64,000 nucleotides of DNA from assembly GCA_013350335.1 (NCBI GenBank), contig CM023534.1, positions 22,773,302 through 22,837,301 on the forward strand. Direction: 5' to 3'. The translations under genes and the position numbers were made by a program. The stretch is from Chimonanthus salicifolius (lineage: Eukaryota > Streptophyta > Magnoliopsida > Laurales > Calycanthaceae). Positions 21,741 to 33,734 of the stretch are shown here, piece by piece; the stretch's first letter is position 1, and each line of letters opens with the position of its first letter. Under the pieces are notes generated by a model. The model was given only the letters and a program-made list of their open reading frames with translations, ran no database searches and was not told where the DNA came from.

Positions 21741-23641
21741 CTATTCTTTAAAGGTCATTATAGGTAGACCTTTTGTTAATGGATCTACTATCATAATCTG
21801 AGTACTGATGTGCTCAATAGACACTGTCTGTTTTTGAACTTTTTCTTTTGCGACAAAGTACTTTAGTTCTATGTGTTTCGATCCATTAGGGTATTTGTCG
21901 TTTTTTGAGAAGAAAATTGCTGCAGAGTTATCACAATAAATTCTCAGTGGCCTGACAATGTTGTCGGCAATTCCAAGTCCTGAAATAAAGTTCCGCAGCC
22001 AAATTCTTTGAATAGTGGCCTCATAGCATGCCACAAATTCCGCTTCCATTGTAGACGTCGCAGTGATAGTCTGTTTGACGCTTTTCTATAAATTTGTCTG
22101 CTAGGCATGAGGAACAAATAGCCAAACGTCAACATCCTACTATCAACGCATCCACCAAAGTTCGAATTCGAATAGCCAATGACCTCGAGATTCTCAAACC
22201 TCCTAAATGTGAGCATGAAGTCTTTGGTACCCTGTAAATATCTTATAACTTTTTTTTGCAGCTTTCCAGTGGTCAATTCAAGGGTTACTTTGATATCTGC
22301 CTAGTATACCGATGACAAATCTGATGTTCGGTCTGGTGCAGCTCTATGCATACATGAGACTACCTAGCACTGAAGCATAAGATATTTCCTCCATCTGTTT
22401 TTTTTCTAGTTCATTCTGCGGACATTGCATGAGACTAAATTTATTTCCCTTTTGAATAGGGTCATCTTGAGAGGAACAATTTTGCATTCCGTATCTCTCC
22501 AAGATTATTTTTATATAAGTTTTTTGAGACAGTTCCAAAATCCCACGTGTTCTATCACGGAATATTCTATTCCAATTACGTAGGCTGCCTCTCCCATATC
22601 TTTCATTTCAAACTGAGTGGAGAGAAATTTCTTGGTTTCAAACATCATACCAAGATCATTAGTGGCAAGCAAAATATCATCAACGTACAATATCAAGAAG
22701 ATATATTTGCTCCCACTAACCTTCAAGTATATACACCGATCAATGGTGTTTTCCTTAAAATCGAAGGAAGTAACAGTATCATTGATCTTAAGATACCATT
22801 TCCAGGAGGCTTGTTTAAGAGCATAAATTAATTTCTTAAGTTTACATGCCATGTGTTCCTTGTCTTCTATGAAGATACCCTTAGGTTGATCCATATACAC
22901 ATTATCATCTAGATTACAATTCAAAAAAGCAGTTTTAACATCCATTTGGTGTATCTCTAAATCATAATGAGCCACCAAAGTCATAACTATTCTGAATGAA
23001 TCCTTCCTGGATAAAGGAGTAAATGTCTCTTTATAATCAATGCCATCCTTCTGAGTGAACCCCTTGGCCACAAGTCTGTCTTTATACCGTTCGATATTGC
23101 CCTTTGAGTTTTGTTTAGTCTTATAGACCCATTTACATCCGACTTTCTTGTATCTATGAGGCAATTCTATTAGATCCCGGACTTCATTATGGTCCATGGA
23201 TTTTAAATCATCTTTCATGGCATCTATCCATTTATCAGAATTTTAACATTCTATGGATTTCTCATAAGTGACCGGATCCTTAATAGCTCCTAAATCATAA
23301 TTCGATTCTTCTATATAAACCACATAATCATTCGAAATAGCAGGTCTTCTTAATTCTATTTCTTGTGTTTGTTCTACAATCGGTTAATCAGAAGTGATGG
23401 TTTCTTCATGCAGTGATTGATCATTCAAGTGTTGATCTATTTCATTATGTTGTTCAATAACATTAGGAACAATGAGAACACTATTTGAAGTTACGTGTAT
23501 AGGGACTTGTACCCTCACTTCTTGTACATTACCATTTCTCACTATATCACTCCCACTAACCTCACCATTTTCTATGACTCTTGTATTTTCGGTCTCTACA
23601 ATCCTCAGTCTATTGTTTGGGTAATAAAATCTATACCACAA
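21741..23641 (-). pseudogene. Ty1-copia RT/RNase H remnant
   Basis: The best open piece (23,218-22,511) encodes a copia RVT_2 domain: VGCKWVYKTKQNSKGNIERY, RLVAKGFTQKDGIDYKETF, QMDVKTAFLN, LKQAS and the catalytic YVDDILLA. Frameshifts near 22,530, 22,350 and 22,150 break the rest. The RNase H end shows MEAEFVACYEA, IYCDNSAAIF and SKHIELKYF, ending with DPLTKGLP near 21,760. A stop separates the region 23,641-23,384 (between integrase and RT) from RT. In a live element these enzymes copy the RNA into DNA; this copy is dead. Lineage is inferred from overall resemblance to Tork/TNT1-type RT. Confidence 0.8.
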
Positions 23642-23972
23642 TACTGCATAGACGACATGTCAGGTTGTTTACAAGACATATCAGGTAGCTTACACAACAT
23701 AGTAGTGCACATGTACAGGATGAGCAAAATTTTTGCTCATGCATTGATCCACTATGGAGAGTCATTTGATTTAGTATGCCTTCATTGCTTCTAGCAAATT
23801 TTCACCGCTAGCAGAAGGTGAAGACACCACAGAAGCAAGCATCTCATGGGAAGATCGTGAAGTACAATAAACTGAGTTACCAAGAAGACGTAGGAGAACA
23901 CCACGGATGAGATTGTATCACCCACCCCTTTTAAACTCGAGAACATGTTCTTTCTAAAAGTGAGGAAATGAT
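23642..23972. other. Gene-free DNA
   Basis: Short repeats of GACATGTCAGGTTGTTTACA type at 23,652-23,700. No gene recognised. Confidence 0.45.
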
Positions 23973-24337
23973 GTGGGCATCACACCCAGGATAGGGGGTG
24001 AAGAAAGGTTCGTATTCGACTGCAACAAATGTGAGACTAAACTAGTAGGTCTAGGGCCTAAATTGAAAGATACGGCTCATGCGGACCTATATGTGGGCCC
24101 AAGGTCCACTTGAGGTCATGTGGATCCTAATCGGAGGGGACTCACATGCCCACAAGGCCTAAGGTATGATAAAAACTTATGGAAAACATGTGAAGTTGAC
24201 AAATGACACAAATCTAGCAAAGCTAGCGGATTGAAAATAGTAGTAACTTGTAGAGCAGTTTGAAGTATAATTTTTTTTTTTTTTTTGAATTGGATGAAAT
24301 TTTGAAAGTGGATAGCTTATTCAAAAACATTTCCAAC
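23973..24337 (+). repeat. Interspersed repeat A, copy 2
   Basis: Matches 12,805-13,173 in the same orientation from GTGGGCATCACACCC to AAAGTGGATAGCTTATTC, with an expanded poly-T (24,271-24,285). Both copies begin with a GGGGGTGAA tract that could be a polypurine remnant. Confidence 0.65.
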
Positions 24338-24345
24338 AAGCCCAA

Positions 24346-25377
24346 TGTAATGTCCCGTTCGGCTACAAGCACATTAACATCGATACAATCTCAGAATCCG
24401 TTCTAATGCTATGCCGAGGACATTTTTGTTAAACGGGGAGCAAACACCTCCCGCTAGCCAACCTAATCACCGGTGACTCACTAAAAATACAAATAACATA
24501 AAGTACCATTATAACAACATTCTAAAATAGTATGAGCAATATAAACATGTTATTACCTTCATACAACTGAAGCATACGAATAGAGTTCCAAATACATAAA
24601 TGCATTCTCAAAATTACACTACATAAAGGACAATAGAAGCTAAAGTCGCAGCTCCATGTCCCACGCCTGATTGAAGGACCCGTCCGGCCCCTCGTCTACA
24701 AGAACACCTACGAGGAAAGGAGTGAGCTCAACGTGCCCAGTGAGAGAAACACATACATATCTAGGAGGTCTACATGCACGATCATGCAAACACATGACCT
24801 ACCCCCGACACATGGACTAGCGTCTACCATGCTCAAGCACATCCTCTAACCATCCCAAGACAACTCTAGGGTAACTTTCTTATTACCACATACCTTAGCC
24901 CCACCACTCCACGAGTGGTGACCACAACCTCATATCTAGTACACAGACCAACACCCAACCAACTCAGACTACTAGTTACCAATAATTCCTAAGATTCTCC
25001 CAGGGTAACCCACTCACACTTCATAATCTGCTCACGAACTTGGCCCATCAGAACCTCAAACTGTCGACCCCACTAGTTCGACACTCAAATACTCCAAGCG
25101 GTCCCACAACCACCACCAAATCGTAACAACTCTGGACCAGTAGGAGCCCAACAGTTAACCACACAACCACCGTTAGACCCCTAGGCACCCCTTTCATCCC
25201 TGAGTCCAAAACAAACCAAATCAACAACTCAACCATACCATGTTCATCGACCTCCTATTGAATTCAATCGGCCATCTACATAATGATTCGGCCAAACTCT
25301 CTCGTCAGACGCCCACAGACTTCCAATGGATCGACACACACACTAGCGAGTCTTAACCACATATACTAGTCTCCATT
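24346..25377 (-). repeat. LTR-like sequence of an unidentified gypsy element
   Basis: Starts near ATGTCCCGTTCGGC; contains CGAGGAAAGGAGTGAGCTCAACG followed by CCCAGTGAGAGAAACACA, phrases I associate with chromovirus LTRs in minus orientation. It is C-rich on +, has no coding potential, and is interrupted on its right by the gypsy LTR at 25,383. Boundaries and family unproven. Confidence 0.35.
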
Positions 25378-25382
25378 AATGG

Positions 25383-25940
25383 TGATCTAGGATGATCTAC
25401 ATGCAGCACTATCGCATAATCTGAGAACAAGTCACTCAAAATATAAGAGAATGTCATTCAGTTGATCCATCAGTAGACTGAATGACATTCAGTCAATCAA
25501 TTAGTCTATTCATCAGTCGACTGAAGATTGTCTGTAAAATAGAGACGGCTCTAATACATTCAGTTGATTCATCAGACAATTGAAGATTGTCTGTAAACTC
25601 TCTGATGGATCCAATTGACCTGTCAGTCGACTGAACCATCAACTGTATAGGCAGTTAAAATCATCCAGTCGACCTATCAGTACATTGATTGATCAACTGA
25701 CACGCATCAAGTGTTAGTTATCGACAATTATTGTTAGTTTTCTTTACTTTTCATGTAAATGGACGGTTCCTAGCAGTTGGAACTAGACTAGAGAGTCTGT
25801 ACATGAATTTTTTAAGGAGAATAGAAAAAAGAAACAAAAAAGGAAGAAGATTCTTCTAAAAATCTTGTCTCTTGTCTCTGTCTTTCAATCTCCCTCTCTA
25901 ACCCTTGTACTTCTTCATTTTAGAACCAAATTACGGATCA
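25383..25940 (+). repeat. G1 5' LTR
   Basis: TGATCT...GGATCA, 558 bp, clearly homologous to 37,573-38,076 but with many substitutions and indels. Contains the CAGTCGACTGAA palindrome family at 25,495-25,680. Inferred pol II start region: ACGGTTCCTAGCAGTTGG shared with the sister LTRs. Confidence 0.75.
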
Positions 25941-25942
25941 AG

Positions 25943-25958
25943 TGCTATCAGAGCCAGA
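25943..25958 (+). other. G1 primer-binding site
   Basis: TGCTATCAGAGCCAGA, two bases after the LTR, resembles the plant initiator-Met tRNA site TGGTATCAGAGCC with one mismatch in the core. Confidence 0.65.
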
Positions 25959-25999
25959 CTAATTTCCTTTTACGTGGGAATATGTTGTTTTATGGTCTT

Positions 26000-26193
26000 A
26001 ACGAGTGATGAATACCAGAAATCCGGTAAAGAACTCTCGGAACCTCTTCAATAAGTAAGGAGGAAATGTTCGAAAAGTGAAAACATGACTGGAAATATTG
26101 AAATGAAGGAGTGTTCCTCAAAATTGGATGAGCTAGTTACTGCATTGACTGAACTCGAATCCAAGTTGATGGAAGGTGTTGTCTCACAACCTG
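26000..26193 (+). pseudogene. G1 gag N-terminal remnant
   Basis: Plus-strand reading with one frameshift gives NPVKNSRNLFNK, then KLDELVTALTELESKLMEG, a short heptad-like stretch similar to the start of plant gypsy gag proteins. It is cut off by the Tat/Ogre-like insertion at 26,194. Too short for a firm domain call; identity rests mainly on position after LTR and PBS. Confidence 0.45.
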
Positions 26194-27675
26194 TGTTGTA
26201 TATTTTACATTTATAACTCACAAGCCCATGAACCATTTCATGAAAAACACCCATCTAAAAATTATAAACAACTCCATCTCAATTAAAAAGAACAAAATTA
26301 AGATGCAAACACAATAATTCTAACTTAGTTCTATCTTTGTATAAGAACTGAATAAATAAAATAAACACAAAAATAAAATATATACATATGTACAAGTGGA
26401 CAGAGTCAAGTATTCAAGCCAGCATCATATCCCATATTCTGAATAAAATAAATTCACGACCTAGACTATGGAATTCACGTAAAAATCCAACTTCATTCAC
26501 GCCTTTCATCCAATTTAGTCCCCTAGTTAATTGAACCTTAAATCTTAGATTAATCATGCCATTCTTTGATCTAAAATATTTTAGATGTTCAAAAGAACCT
26601 TAGACCTAAAAGAGATGTTAATTAAAGATCTAAATTGTGGTTGTCCAAATTAATTACAAAGGGAGGAGTTAAGAACTAAACAGAATCAAACCATTATACT
26701 AAAATTGAAAATTAGACTTTCCAATAATCTAAATAAATATGCCATAAATTTATTGATGGAAAGAAATAAAGAATTACAAAACAAAGGAACTCGATTTGAA
26801 AATACAAGAATTAAAATGTCTAAATAAAAAAATTCACCAACCTGAAATACCTTGTGAAATTCAAACTTTGCACAGTAATTTCTTGATTCTCTGCTCTCCT
26901 TATTTCAATGTCAAATTGATCTTTGCTCTGGTCGAATTTTACTGTCCCAAAACCCATATTTATAGTGTGAAGAGGATGGGAATTAAGATGGACAAACCAA
27001 TGTGGGACTTTGGAGAATTCGTGTGTGGAGAATGGAATGCGTAGGTGGAGAAAAAGAATTGCCACTAAGAAAATCTAAATCTATCTTGATCTCATGCCCA
27101 TTTGAATTTATCCAACATTGAGGCCACATTCATTGCATTATTCTTCCCAAAATTATTTCTAATTTTTCTTCAAAATTCTAATCCTAATCTCTTCCATATC
27201 TCCTTGGTCGAATGTTGTAATGCATCATATGGATGTTGATTGGCTTGCACGAATTTAGATTTTGGAGAGTTCCACTTTTTGGACACTTGGCATTCACAAC
27301 AGGGCCCACTCAAATTTAATTCACAAATCCAATGTTGAATTCGAATATATTTGTTTTTAATTTGATTTGGACTTGGATCAAAACTTGGGCTTCTTTCTGG
27401 CCTGGTGGACTTTGGCTCTTGGACTTGAATTGGAGTCATGAGCTTCAGGCTTCAGATTCGAACAATGGGCCCATTTGTGTGTTTATAAATTTTTACCACC
27501 TTTACAATTTAATACAGTCTAAAAGATATTATTATAATTCAAACTCTCATATTCGGATCTGAATTATAATAATTTACAATAATTCCAAAATCAGATTAGG
27601 TGGTAAAAATATACATAAATTAGAGGCGTTAATCCAAATATTAGAGGTAAAATAATCATTTTCTAATATTCATCA
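26194..27675 (-). repeat. Tat/Ogre-like 3' LTR
   Basis: Minus-strand start TGATGAATATTAGAAAATG at 27,675. Shares long stretches with 33,735-35,325 (for example TTCATGAAAAACACCCATCT and CGTGTGTGGAGAATGGAATG), but lacks about 270 bp present near the left end of the other LTR. Confidence 0.75.
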
Positions 27676-27692
27676 AATACTCCCAAACTTAG
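27676..27692 (-). other. Polypurine tract of the Tat/Ogre-like element
   Basis: Minus strand TAAGTTTGGGAGTATT lies immediately before LTR start TGATGA, preceded by GCTCGAGGACTAGCAAAAT, a combination typical of Tat/Ogre 3' ends. Confidence 0.75.
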
Positions 27693-29373
27693 ATTTTGCT
27701 AGTCCTCGAGCAAAACAAAAATAAAAAACTAAAAACCTAAACTAATCCTAATCTACACCACTTTCGCTGGCACTGTCGATTGCATTTAGCATACGCAATA
27801 AGCCTTTAAACCCCTAGTTCACCACTAGTGGATGAGTTACAGTCTCATGAGGACTTCCAGTTATGATCCCCACAAACATAAAAGTTCAGTCTCAGTTTCA
27901 GTTTTAGCAAAAACATATACACAAAAATCTAGTAAACATACAACTCTAAATTGATTTTACAAAACTTATACTTAGAGTGTAATGTGTGCTTAGTCAAAAT
28001 TAAAGTAACCTTCTTTTTTCAAATACACACAAGCTTTGTAATAATCAGCGAAAAATGCGCTTTGAACTGAACCTTACAAGACATATCTCTCAGAGATTGG
28101 GTGTTTATTCTCTAAAGTATATGTTAGCAGAGTTTATATTTTCAAATAAAAATATCGCGCATATGTATTTAGAAAAGACAATACAAATCAAAGAAATTAA
28201 AAGATCTCATCAATGGGTGCCACTTTCTTGAGAACGTTGAGTCAAACACCATCATTTTTCCTCCTCTATTCTCTACATGAAACACCATATGTAGAGTTAA
28301 GATCAATAGGTCTTTCTATAGGACGAAACGTAGCTTAGGATCGGGTCATATCAAAGAAGGGTAAAAAGATTCTAAATTAAATATTTTGAATAGAAAAAGT
28401 TAGAGGTCTTCATAATGTGAATGGGATATTTCTTCTTTTAATTTTCTTTTCAGTACTTCTAATTTTTATAGCATTTTTTTAAATTTTTTTTCTATTTTTT
28501 TCACATCCTTTTTTTGATGTATGGATGTTCAATTTTTTTGTTTTGATCCTATATTTTTACTTTCTACATTATTCATTTTTTTTTCAAGTGCCATATATTT
28601 TTTTTCCAGAGTACCATCCCAATTTTCAATCTCCAACTTTTTCTGAGCTCTAGAGTAAATCATGGATATCTCAATTTTGGCTCATACTCCTGTAACCAGA
28701 GTTAGGTATGGTAAATATGGTTAATTAATAAAATAGGCTATATCAGACTCAACTGGGAACTATCAAGATATAATGACCAGAAATAGGTAGGCTTTGAAGG
28801 CTCAATCGATCCAAACATGGCCTATATCACTTCCTAAGCTTCATATTGTCATTTTCTTGTTTCAAATAAAATCGAAAAAAATTTAGGTGTAATAACTCAA
28901 TTTTGATGTCGTTCTCAGTAATACAACCAAAACAAAGAATAATGAGATCAACAACGACTTAATGTGCAAAGCAAGACACTAGAAATTTACTTATAACCCT
29001 CGGAAGAAAAGAAGAACTCAAAAGCTCACTGGGTGTAAGTCTCCACTAGTATTCCTCCAATAGTCACTCGACTCATGTATATTTTTCATTTTCAAGCTAA
29101 CATTAATATAGATGTGTAAAATGTTTCCGAGCATAAATTCCATAAAATTTTCTTTGGAAAAACATGATATAAAAATTTTAATTTACATATTAATGTTGAA
29201 AATTTGCTTTGACTATTTTTTTTTTTACAACAAAGAGTATCAGTTCTTATGAACTTACTCTTTCCTTGATCAAATTTGTTTTTAGACCCAAAACACACAA
29301 AACCTTTTATGGACTCAACAACGACACAAGACATAAGTGTAACCCTGCAATACCCCCAAACTTAAATAAAACA
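27693..29373 (-). other. Non-coding interior of the Tat/Ogre-like element, 3' part
   Basis: AT-rich; no pol domain found on either strand. CAATACCCCCAAACTTAAAT near 29,349 echoes the PPT sequence, and CATTGTCCTCAATGTT at 31,016 is its likely continuation after the insertion at 29,374. Confidence 0.5.
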
Positions 29374-31000
29374 TTGTTGGTGCCCCGGCTTGCCGAGTCA
29401 CCTGTTTGTCAATTCCATGACTCAAAAGAAGCATTGCCTCGGAAGAATGAATCAAGGAATCAAGAATCAAGTGGTGTGAAGATTGAATCAAGAGCAAAGC
29501 ATTGAAAGATCAAGTGAAGATTCAAGCATCACCAAGTGTTGGCAATCACACAAAGGCAAATTGGCCATTGATGACTGTAGGGTGGACCCAACACACTTAG
29601 AAAGACCTTGAATAGGCTTAAAACTCAAATTGGTAAAACATAGACCAAGCTTAGAGGAAATGGTCCAAAGCCTTGGAGCATCTTGAACATATCTTGGAAA
29701 AATATGGGTTGTCAAAATGTCATTACTTGTGAGTTTCTTTCAACCAGTGAAATGTGGTAATCGACTGGTAAAACTGCCATGTTTCGATAGAGAATTGAAA
29801 TAGATTTTCATAGAGCATAAGAACATTCAAATTGGAATTTAGGAGCCTTAGATATGACCATTTTAATAGAGAGCAGTTTTGTTGAAAACTGTCAGGACGA
29901 CCCATCGCAAAATGACGATCAATTGTGAGAAATAGAGCTGATCAATCGTGAAATGAGGATCAATCTTCGGTAATAAGACATGTTCTGGTTGGAAAAAACT
30001 GTCTTTTTGGGTTTCTCTCAGGACGATAAAATCATCACCTACGACCCTTCGTGAGGCCGATCAATTGTGGGTGACCGTTTTCTAACCATTGAGACTGCAT
30101 TAAATGCATAACGGTCACAATTTCAAGGGGAAAATTTTAATGTCACGATTGATCGTAGTGGCGATTAATCGTTGTGTCAGTTCGGGATTTTGATTGCCTA
30201 TATAAACTCCAAACCCTGTTGAGTTTGGTTGGACTCCTTAGAGCTTTAAATAGAAAAATCATAAGGCATTCCCTAATATCCCATTTCCTCTTTAAACATT
30301 AAACTTGGTGAATCATTTGTAAATCGAATCACCTTAATTGAGATTAAGAGAGAGAGAGAAAAAAAAAACAAATCTAGGATAGAACTTGTAAATCTTAAAT
30401 CCTAGAACCCTCTCAAGGATTGTGATTGCTCATACTCGGTGTATCTTCGTCTTCATACGACATCACACTGGGAGATCGATTTGGAATCACATCTACACCT
30501 TCAAGTGAGCTTCAAAGGCAAGTGCTTTTTAGTGTTTGATTTAATTTTAAATCATCTTCATTGTACAGTGGAGTAGATCAAGGTGATCGAACCGCTCTAA
30601 AAAATTGAGGGACAAGGACGTAGACCGGGTTTAGGTCGAACCTTTCAAAACCTTAGGGATCGGGTGAAATTCCCAGTCTATTGAATTAGATGGAATTCCT
30701 ACTCTATTTGTAAGGGCGTAATTCCCCACCTAGTGTATTTCGGATAGCCTAGGGTTTGATGAGTCCAATAGTGAATGTAGGAGGAATTAACTCCGAACCA
30801 CTATACATCTAGTGTTGTGGGTGTTTGGTTGTTTGTGTGATTGATTTATAATTAGTGTACTCTTGTTATCACATGACATATCTATCTTGATTAACATTGT
30901 AATATCTTCTACAAAGTTTTTATTTAATCAAATAATTTGTGAAGACCAATAAATTTGGCAATTTCCCTTCTAGGAACAATCTTGAACCGTGTTCTAGCAC
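29374..31000 (+). mobile_element. Probable solo LTR inserted in the Tat/Ogre-like element
   Basis: Begins TGTTGGTGCCCCGG and ends near GAACCGTGTTCTAGCA, with no ORF. A TATATAAAC box at 30,200 is followed by a transcribed-leader-like segment. The phrases GGATAGCCTAGGGTTTG and CCGAACCACTATACATC recall SIRE/Maximus-type copia LTRs. No convincing TSD; the right boundary is uncertain by ~20 bp. Confidence 0.45.
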
Positions 31001-31873
31001 ACCTGGAACTTTTAAACATTGTCCTCAATGTTCCATAATCTACAGTGATCAAGTGCACATCAGAAAATATCAAAACAATATTGATTTAGGTTTAGAAATA
31101 CGTGAGAAGGCTAATTGTGCAAACACCTAAAAACATAAGACTTTATACTGACATTCACAAAACTGATTCAACCGAAATGAAAATCCTAAACTGGATCGCT
31201 TCTTACATAAATCTAACTATGCCTGAACAAAGTACACATCCTAGCCCAGACTGAGTGACTTTCCTAAGTGGCAGATGGCGGTGGTCTATGTGAGGGAGTG
31301 AAAATAGCATTTCGTGAAGATAACATCTTGTTATCCACTTATTTTCATTCACCCGTATGGTAAACGCCCATGTATTATGCATGTCATACGAGGGAAGTTC
31401 CCAACAGGGGTTTCCTTCAGTACTCCCATTATCAACATTTAAATTCATACCACCATTGATCAGACTCTCCTCACCATGGTTACAACGATTAGGATTCAAT
31501 GAAGGTTCCAGAACAAAAATCCCCATCACTTCACTGACCCTCATGTCGTCCACACTGGATAGATGACTAGCACATGATTCACTAACTAGAGACTCTATTC
31601 TAACCAACCGATTGGTCGAATCGCGTCTCTAAACACTCATTTTCACATAAAGACAAACCAAGATCAAACAAATATCACACAATAAATGCTCTATTAATAA
31701 AAAGAATTAAGCCTATGACTCTAAGCAACTCCTAATCTCTTCTACGAAAAATTTTAAGTCTTCGATGAGAATTTAACCACAAGCACAGCGAGGTACGTTC
31801 CCAGGTAAGTGGGGGAGTACAATGGCATCTACTTAAGATTCCATTTATCCTCAGACTGGAGCCTCTTTATGAA
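31001..31873 (-). other. Non-coding interior of the Tat/Ogre-like element
   Basis: A 134-codon minus-strand ORF (31,607-31,203) has no domain I recognise and no codon or homology support; left uncalled. Confidence 0.45.
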
Positions 31874-31878
31874 AGAAC

Positions 31879-32148
31879 TGTGAGACACTGGCCCATTTGG
31901 GGGGCCCATGCTTGAGACCATGGAGCACCAAGGCCCAGTTAAAATATAGTTAGGATGGAGCGTATGGCGCTGGGTGTATGGGAAAAGCCCCACATCGGCC
32001 AGTGAGGAGTGTATCCCTCTGTATATAAGAGGTGTGCTCCCTCCCATAAAGCACGCCTTTTGGGGGCTCCTCTTCGGTGGGGTCCTTAGAGCAAAGTCGT
32101 GTGGGCCCAAAGTGGGCAATGTTGTGCTGGCTGGAGTGGGTAGTTACA
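31879..32148 (+). repeat. TRIM 5' LTR
   Basis: Direct repeat of 32,246-32,530; carries CCCACATCGGCCAGTGAGGA and the TATATAAGAGG box. Confidence 0.85.
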
Positions 32149-32245
32149 ATTGGTATCCGAGCATGGTTCAACTCTCAGACTGATGATGTGGGTTAGTGCG
32201 TGTTTAGTCGAGCGGAGGGCGGCTCTAGTCTTACGGGGGGTATAA

Positions 32246-32530
32246 TGTGAGATTCTGGCCCATTTGGGGTGGCCCACACCTGAGACCATGGAGCGCCAAG
32301 GCCCAGCTACAATATAGCCAGGATGGAGCGCATGCCGCTTGGCTTGTGGGAGAAGTCCCACATTGCCCAGTGAGGAGTGTTTCCCTCTGTATATAAGAGA
32401 TATGCTCCCTCCTATAAAGCACAAGGCCTTTCGGGGACTCCTCTTCGGTGGGGTCCTCAGAGCAAAGTCGTGCGGCCCTGGCGAGGGCCTAAAGCGGACA
32501 ATATTGTGCTGGCGGGAGCAGGTCGTTACA
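32246..32530 (+). repeat. TRIM 3' LTR
   Basis: Same order of motifs as LTR 1; 15 bp longer through small insertions, for example GGCGAGGGCC. Confidence 0.85.
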
Positions 32531-32539
32531 AAAACTAGC

Positions 32540-33711
32540 CTTAGACACCGTGCTTGAAGCAAAACTTTTCACCGATGAACAAAGAATAAACTGAATAAGA
32601 GAAGGTCCTATTGAGCATGAACAACCCTAAAATAATGGTTCTAAATTAATTTTATTTTCCATGCATAAACCATTTTTTTTCTAATCTTTTTGGTTTTTCT
32701 ATTTTTTGTGAATGCAATCCTAAATCTAGCAATACAAGATTGAAAACAAATATGCAAACAATAAGCAAACAAACTAAATTAATGCATGAAACTAGCAACC
32801 TAATATGCATGCACAAATTTAAATATGCTATTTTTTTATGCAAGAATAAATGCAAACACCCTAAATAATACTATATGAATGTATGAAATATAAAAAATTT
32901 AAGAAAATGAGTTTAGGCACTTACCTTGGCCTGTAGTGTGTTTTGCTAGAAATTTTCAGTACGCACTTCAAAATCGTTGCAAAATTAAACACCCCAAAAC
33001 CTAGTTGAAGATTCTAACTCTCATAAAGAATACATGAAACCTAATCTAGATGTAATTTTCCTAAACTTATAACTATGGAAGGATTAAAATATTTGAAACG
33101 TAATTAAGACTTTTTAATTAAGTAGATGCCATAAATAAATTTCTAAATCTAAACACCACCAAATAAATGAATTAAACACCATAATTAGATTCCTTCCAAG
33201 TTCAGATGAAGTTCTAAAATTAGAAACTTTTCCAAGGTTAGAAATTATCCAAAATTAAAAGTACTGAAAAAATAAACAGCTTTCTAAAAATAGATTTTTT
33301 CTAAAATTAGATGATTTAAAAATTTCCATTGACAGAAGATTTAAAATTTTCAAATTTAGATCGCTTTCCAAATTAGAATATTCCCAAGATAAAGCATTTT
33401 TCCAAGATTAGAATAGTTCTAAAAATCGAAACTAGCTGAATGTAGAAGATTTCTAAAAATAGAAATTTCTAAGAAAAATAGAAATTCCTAAATTCAACAA
33501 GGTTCTAGATTTAACAAAATTTATAAGTCTATACAAAAATTCCAATATTTCTGCTAGTTTACAAAAAAATTCTAATTTTTGGAAACCTTCTAAAATTAGA
33601 ATTTTCTAAAAGTAGAAACGTCCAATTTTAAAGAGTTGCCTAAAGTAGAAAATTAAAAAAATAGCAGTATTTGTAAAAACACAAAATTTCCAAACATATA
33701 TTTTGCACTGT
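32540..33711 (-). other. Non-coding 5' interior of the Tat/Ogre-like element, degenerate TCTAAAATTAGAA repeats
   Basis: From about 33,190 to 33,660 the sequence consists of irregular variants of TCTAAAATTAGAAATT and CCAAGATTAGA. Expected place for leader or gag on the minus strand, but no ORF is recognisable. Confidence 0.5.
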
Positions 33712-33729
33712 TCCCCGACTACGGCGCCA
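33712..33729 (-). other. Primer-binding site of the Tat/Ogre-like element
   Basis: Minus strand TGGCGCCGTAGTCGGGGA, preceded by AAGTTTT after the LTR. This is the PBS type common in Tat/Ogre/Athila elements, usually attributed to tRNA-Asp. Confidence 0.8.
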
Positions 33730-33734
33730 AAAAC

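Larger units (their letters stand above)
20754..23641 (-). mobile_element. 5'-truncated Ty1-copia element (Tork/TNT1-like)
   Basis: Minus strand. It holds the region after integrase, RT and RNase H, a 3' untranslated stretch, and one LTR on the left. gag, protease, integrase and the 5' LTR are absent; similarity stops near 23,641. Polypurine-like GGGCCAAGTGAGAGAA (minus strand) lies next to the LTR boundary at 21,293. Confidence 0.7.
31879..32530 (+). mobile_element. TRIM (miniature LTR retrotransposon)
   Basis: 652 bp: LTR 1 31,879-32,148 (270 bp), a 97-bp interior, LTR 2 32,246-32,530 (285 bp). The LTRs start TGTGAGA, end GTTACA and share CTCTGTATATAAGAG, a TATA-like box. The interior starts two bases after LTR 1 with PBS TGGTATCCGAGCATGG (initiator-Met type) and ends with the purine tract ACGGGGGGTATA. 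Flanks AGAAC and AAAAC differ at one base, consistent with an old TSD. No coding capacity, as expected for TRIMs. Confidence 0.85.

Noticed and set aside
31203..31607. 134-codon minus-strand ORF
   Set aside because: No recognisable domain, lies in a non-coding retroelement interior, no homologous second copy; likely chance.
31879..32530. Cassandra-type TRIM with 5S rRNA promoter
   Set aside because: The LTRs do not show the 5S-derived segment I would expect; only generic TRIM features are present.
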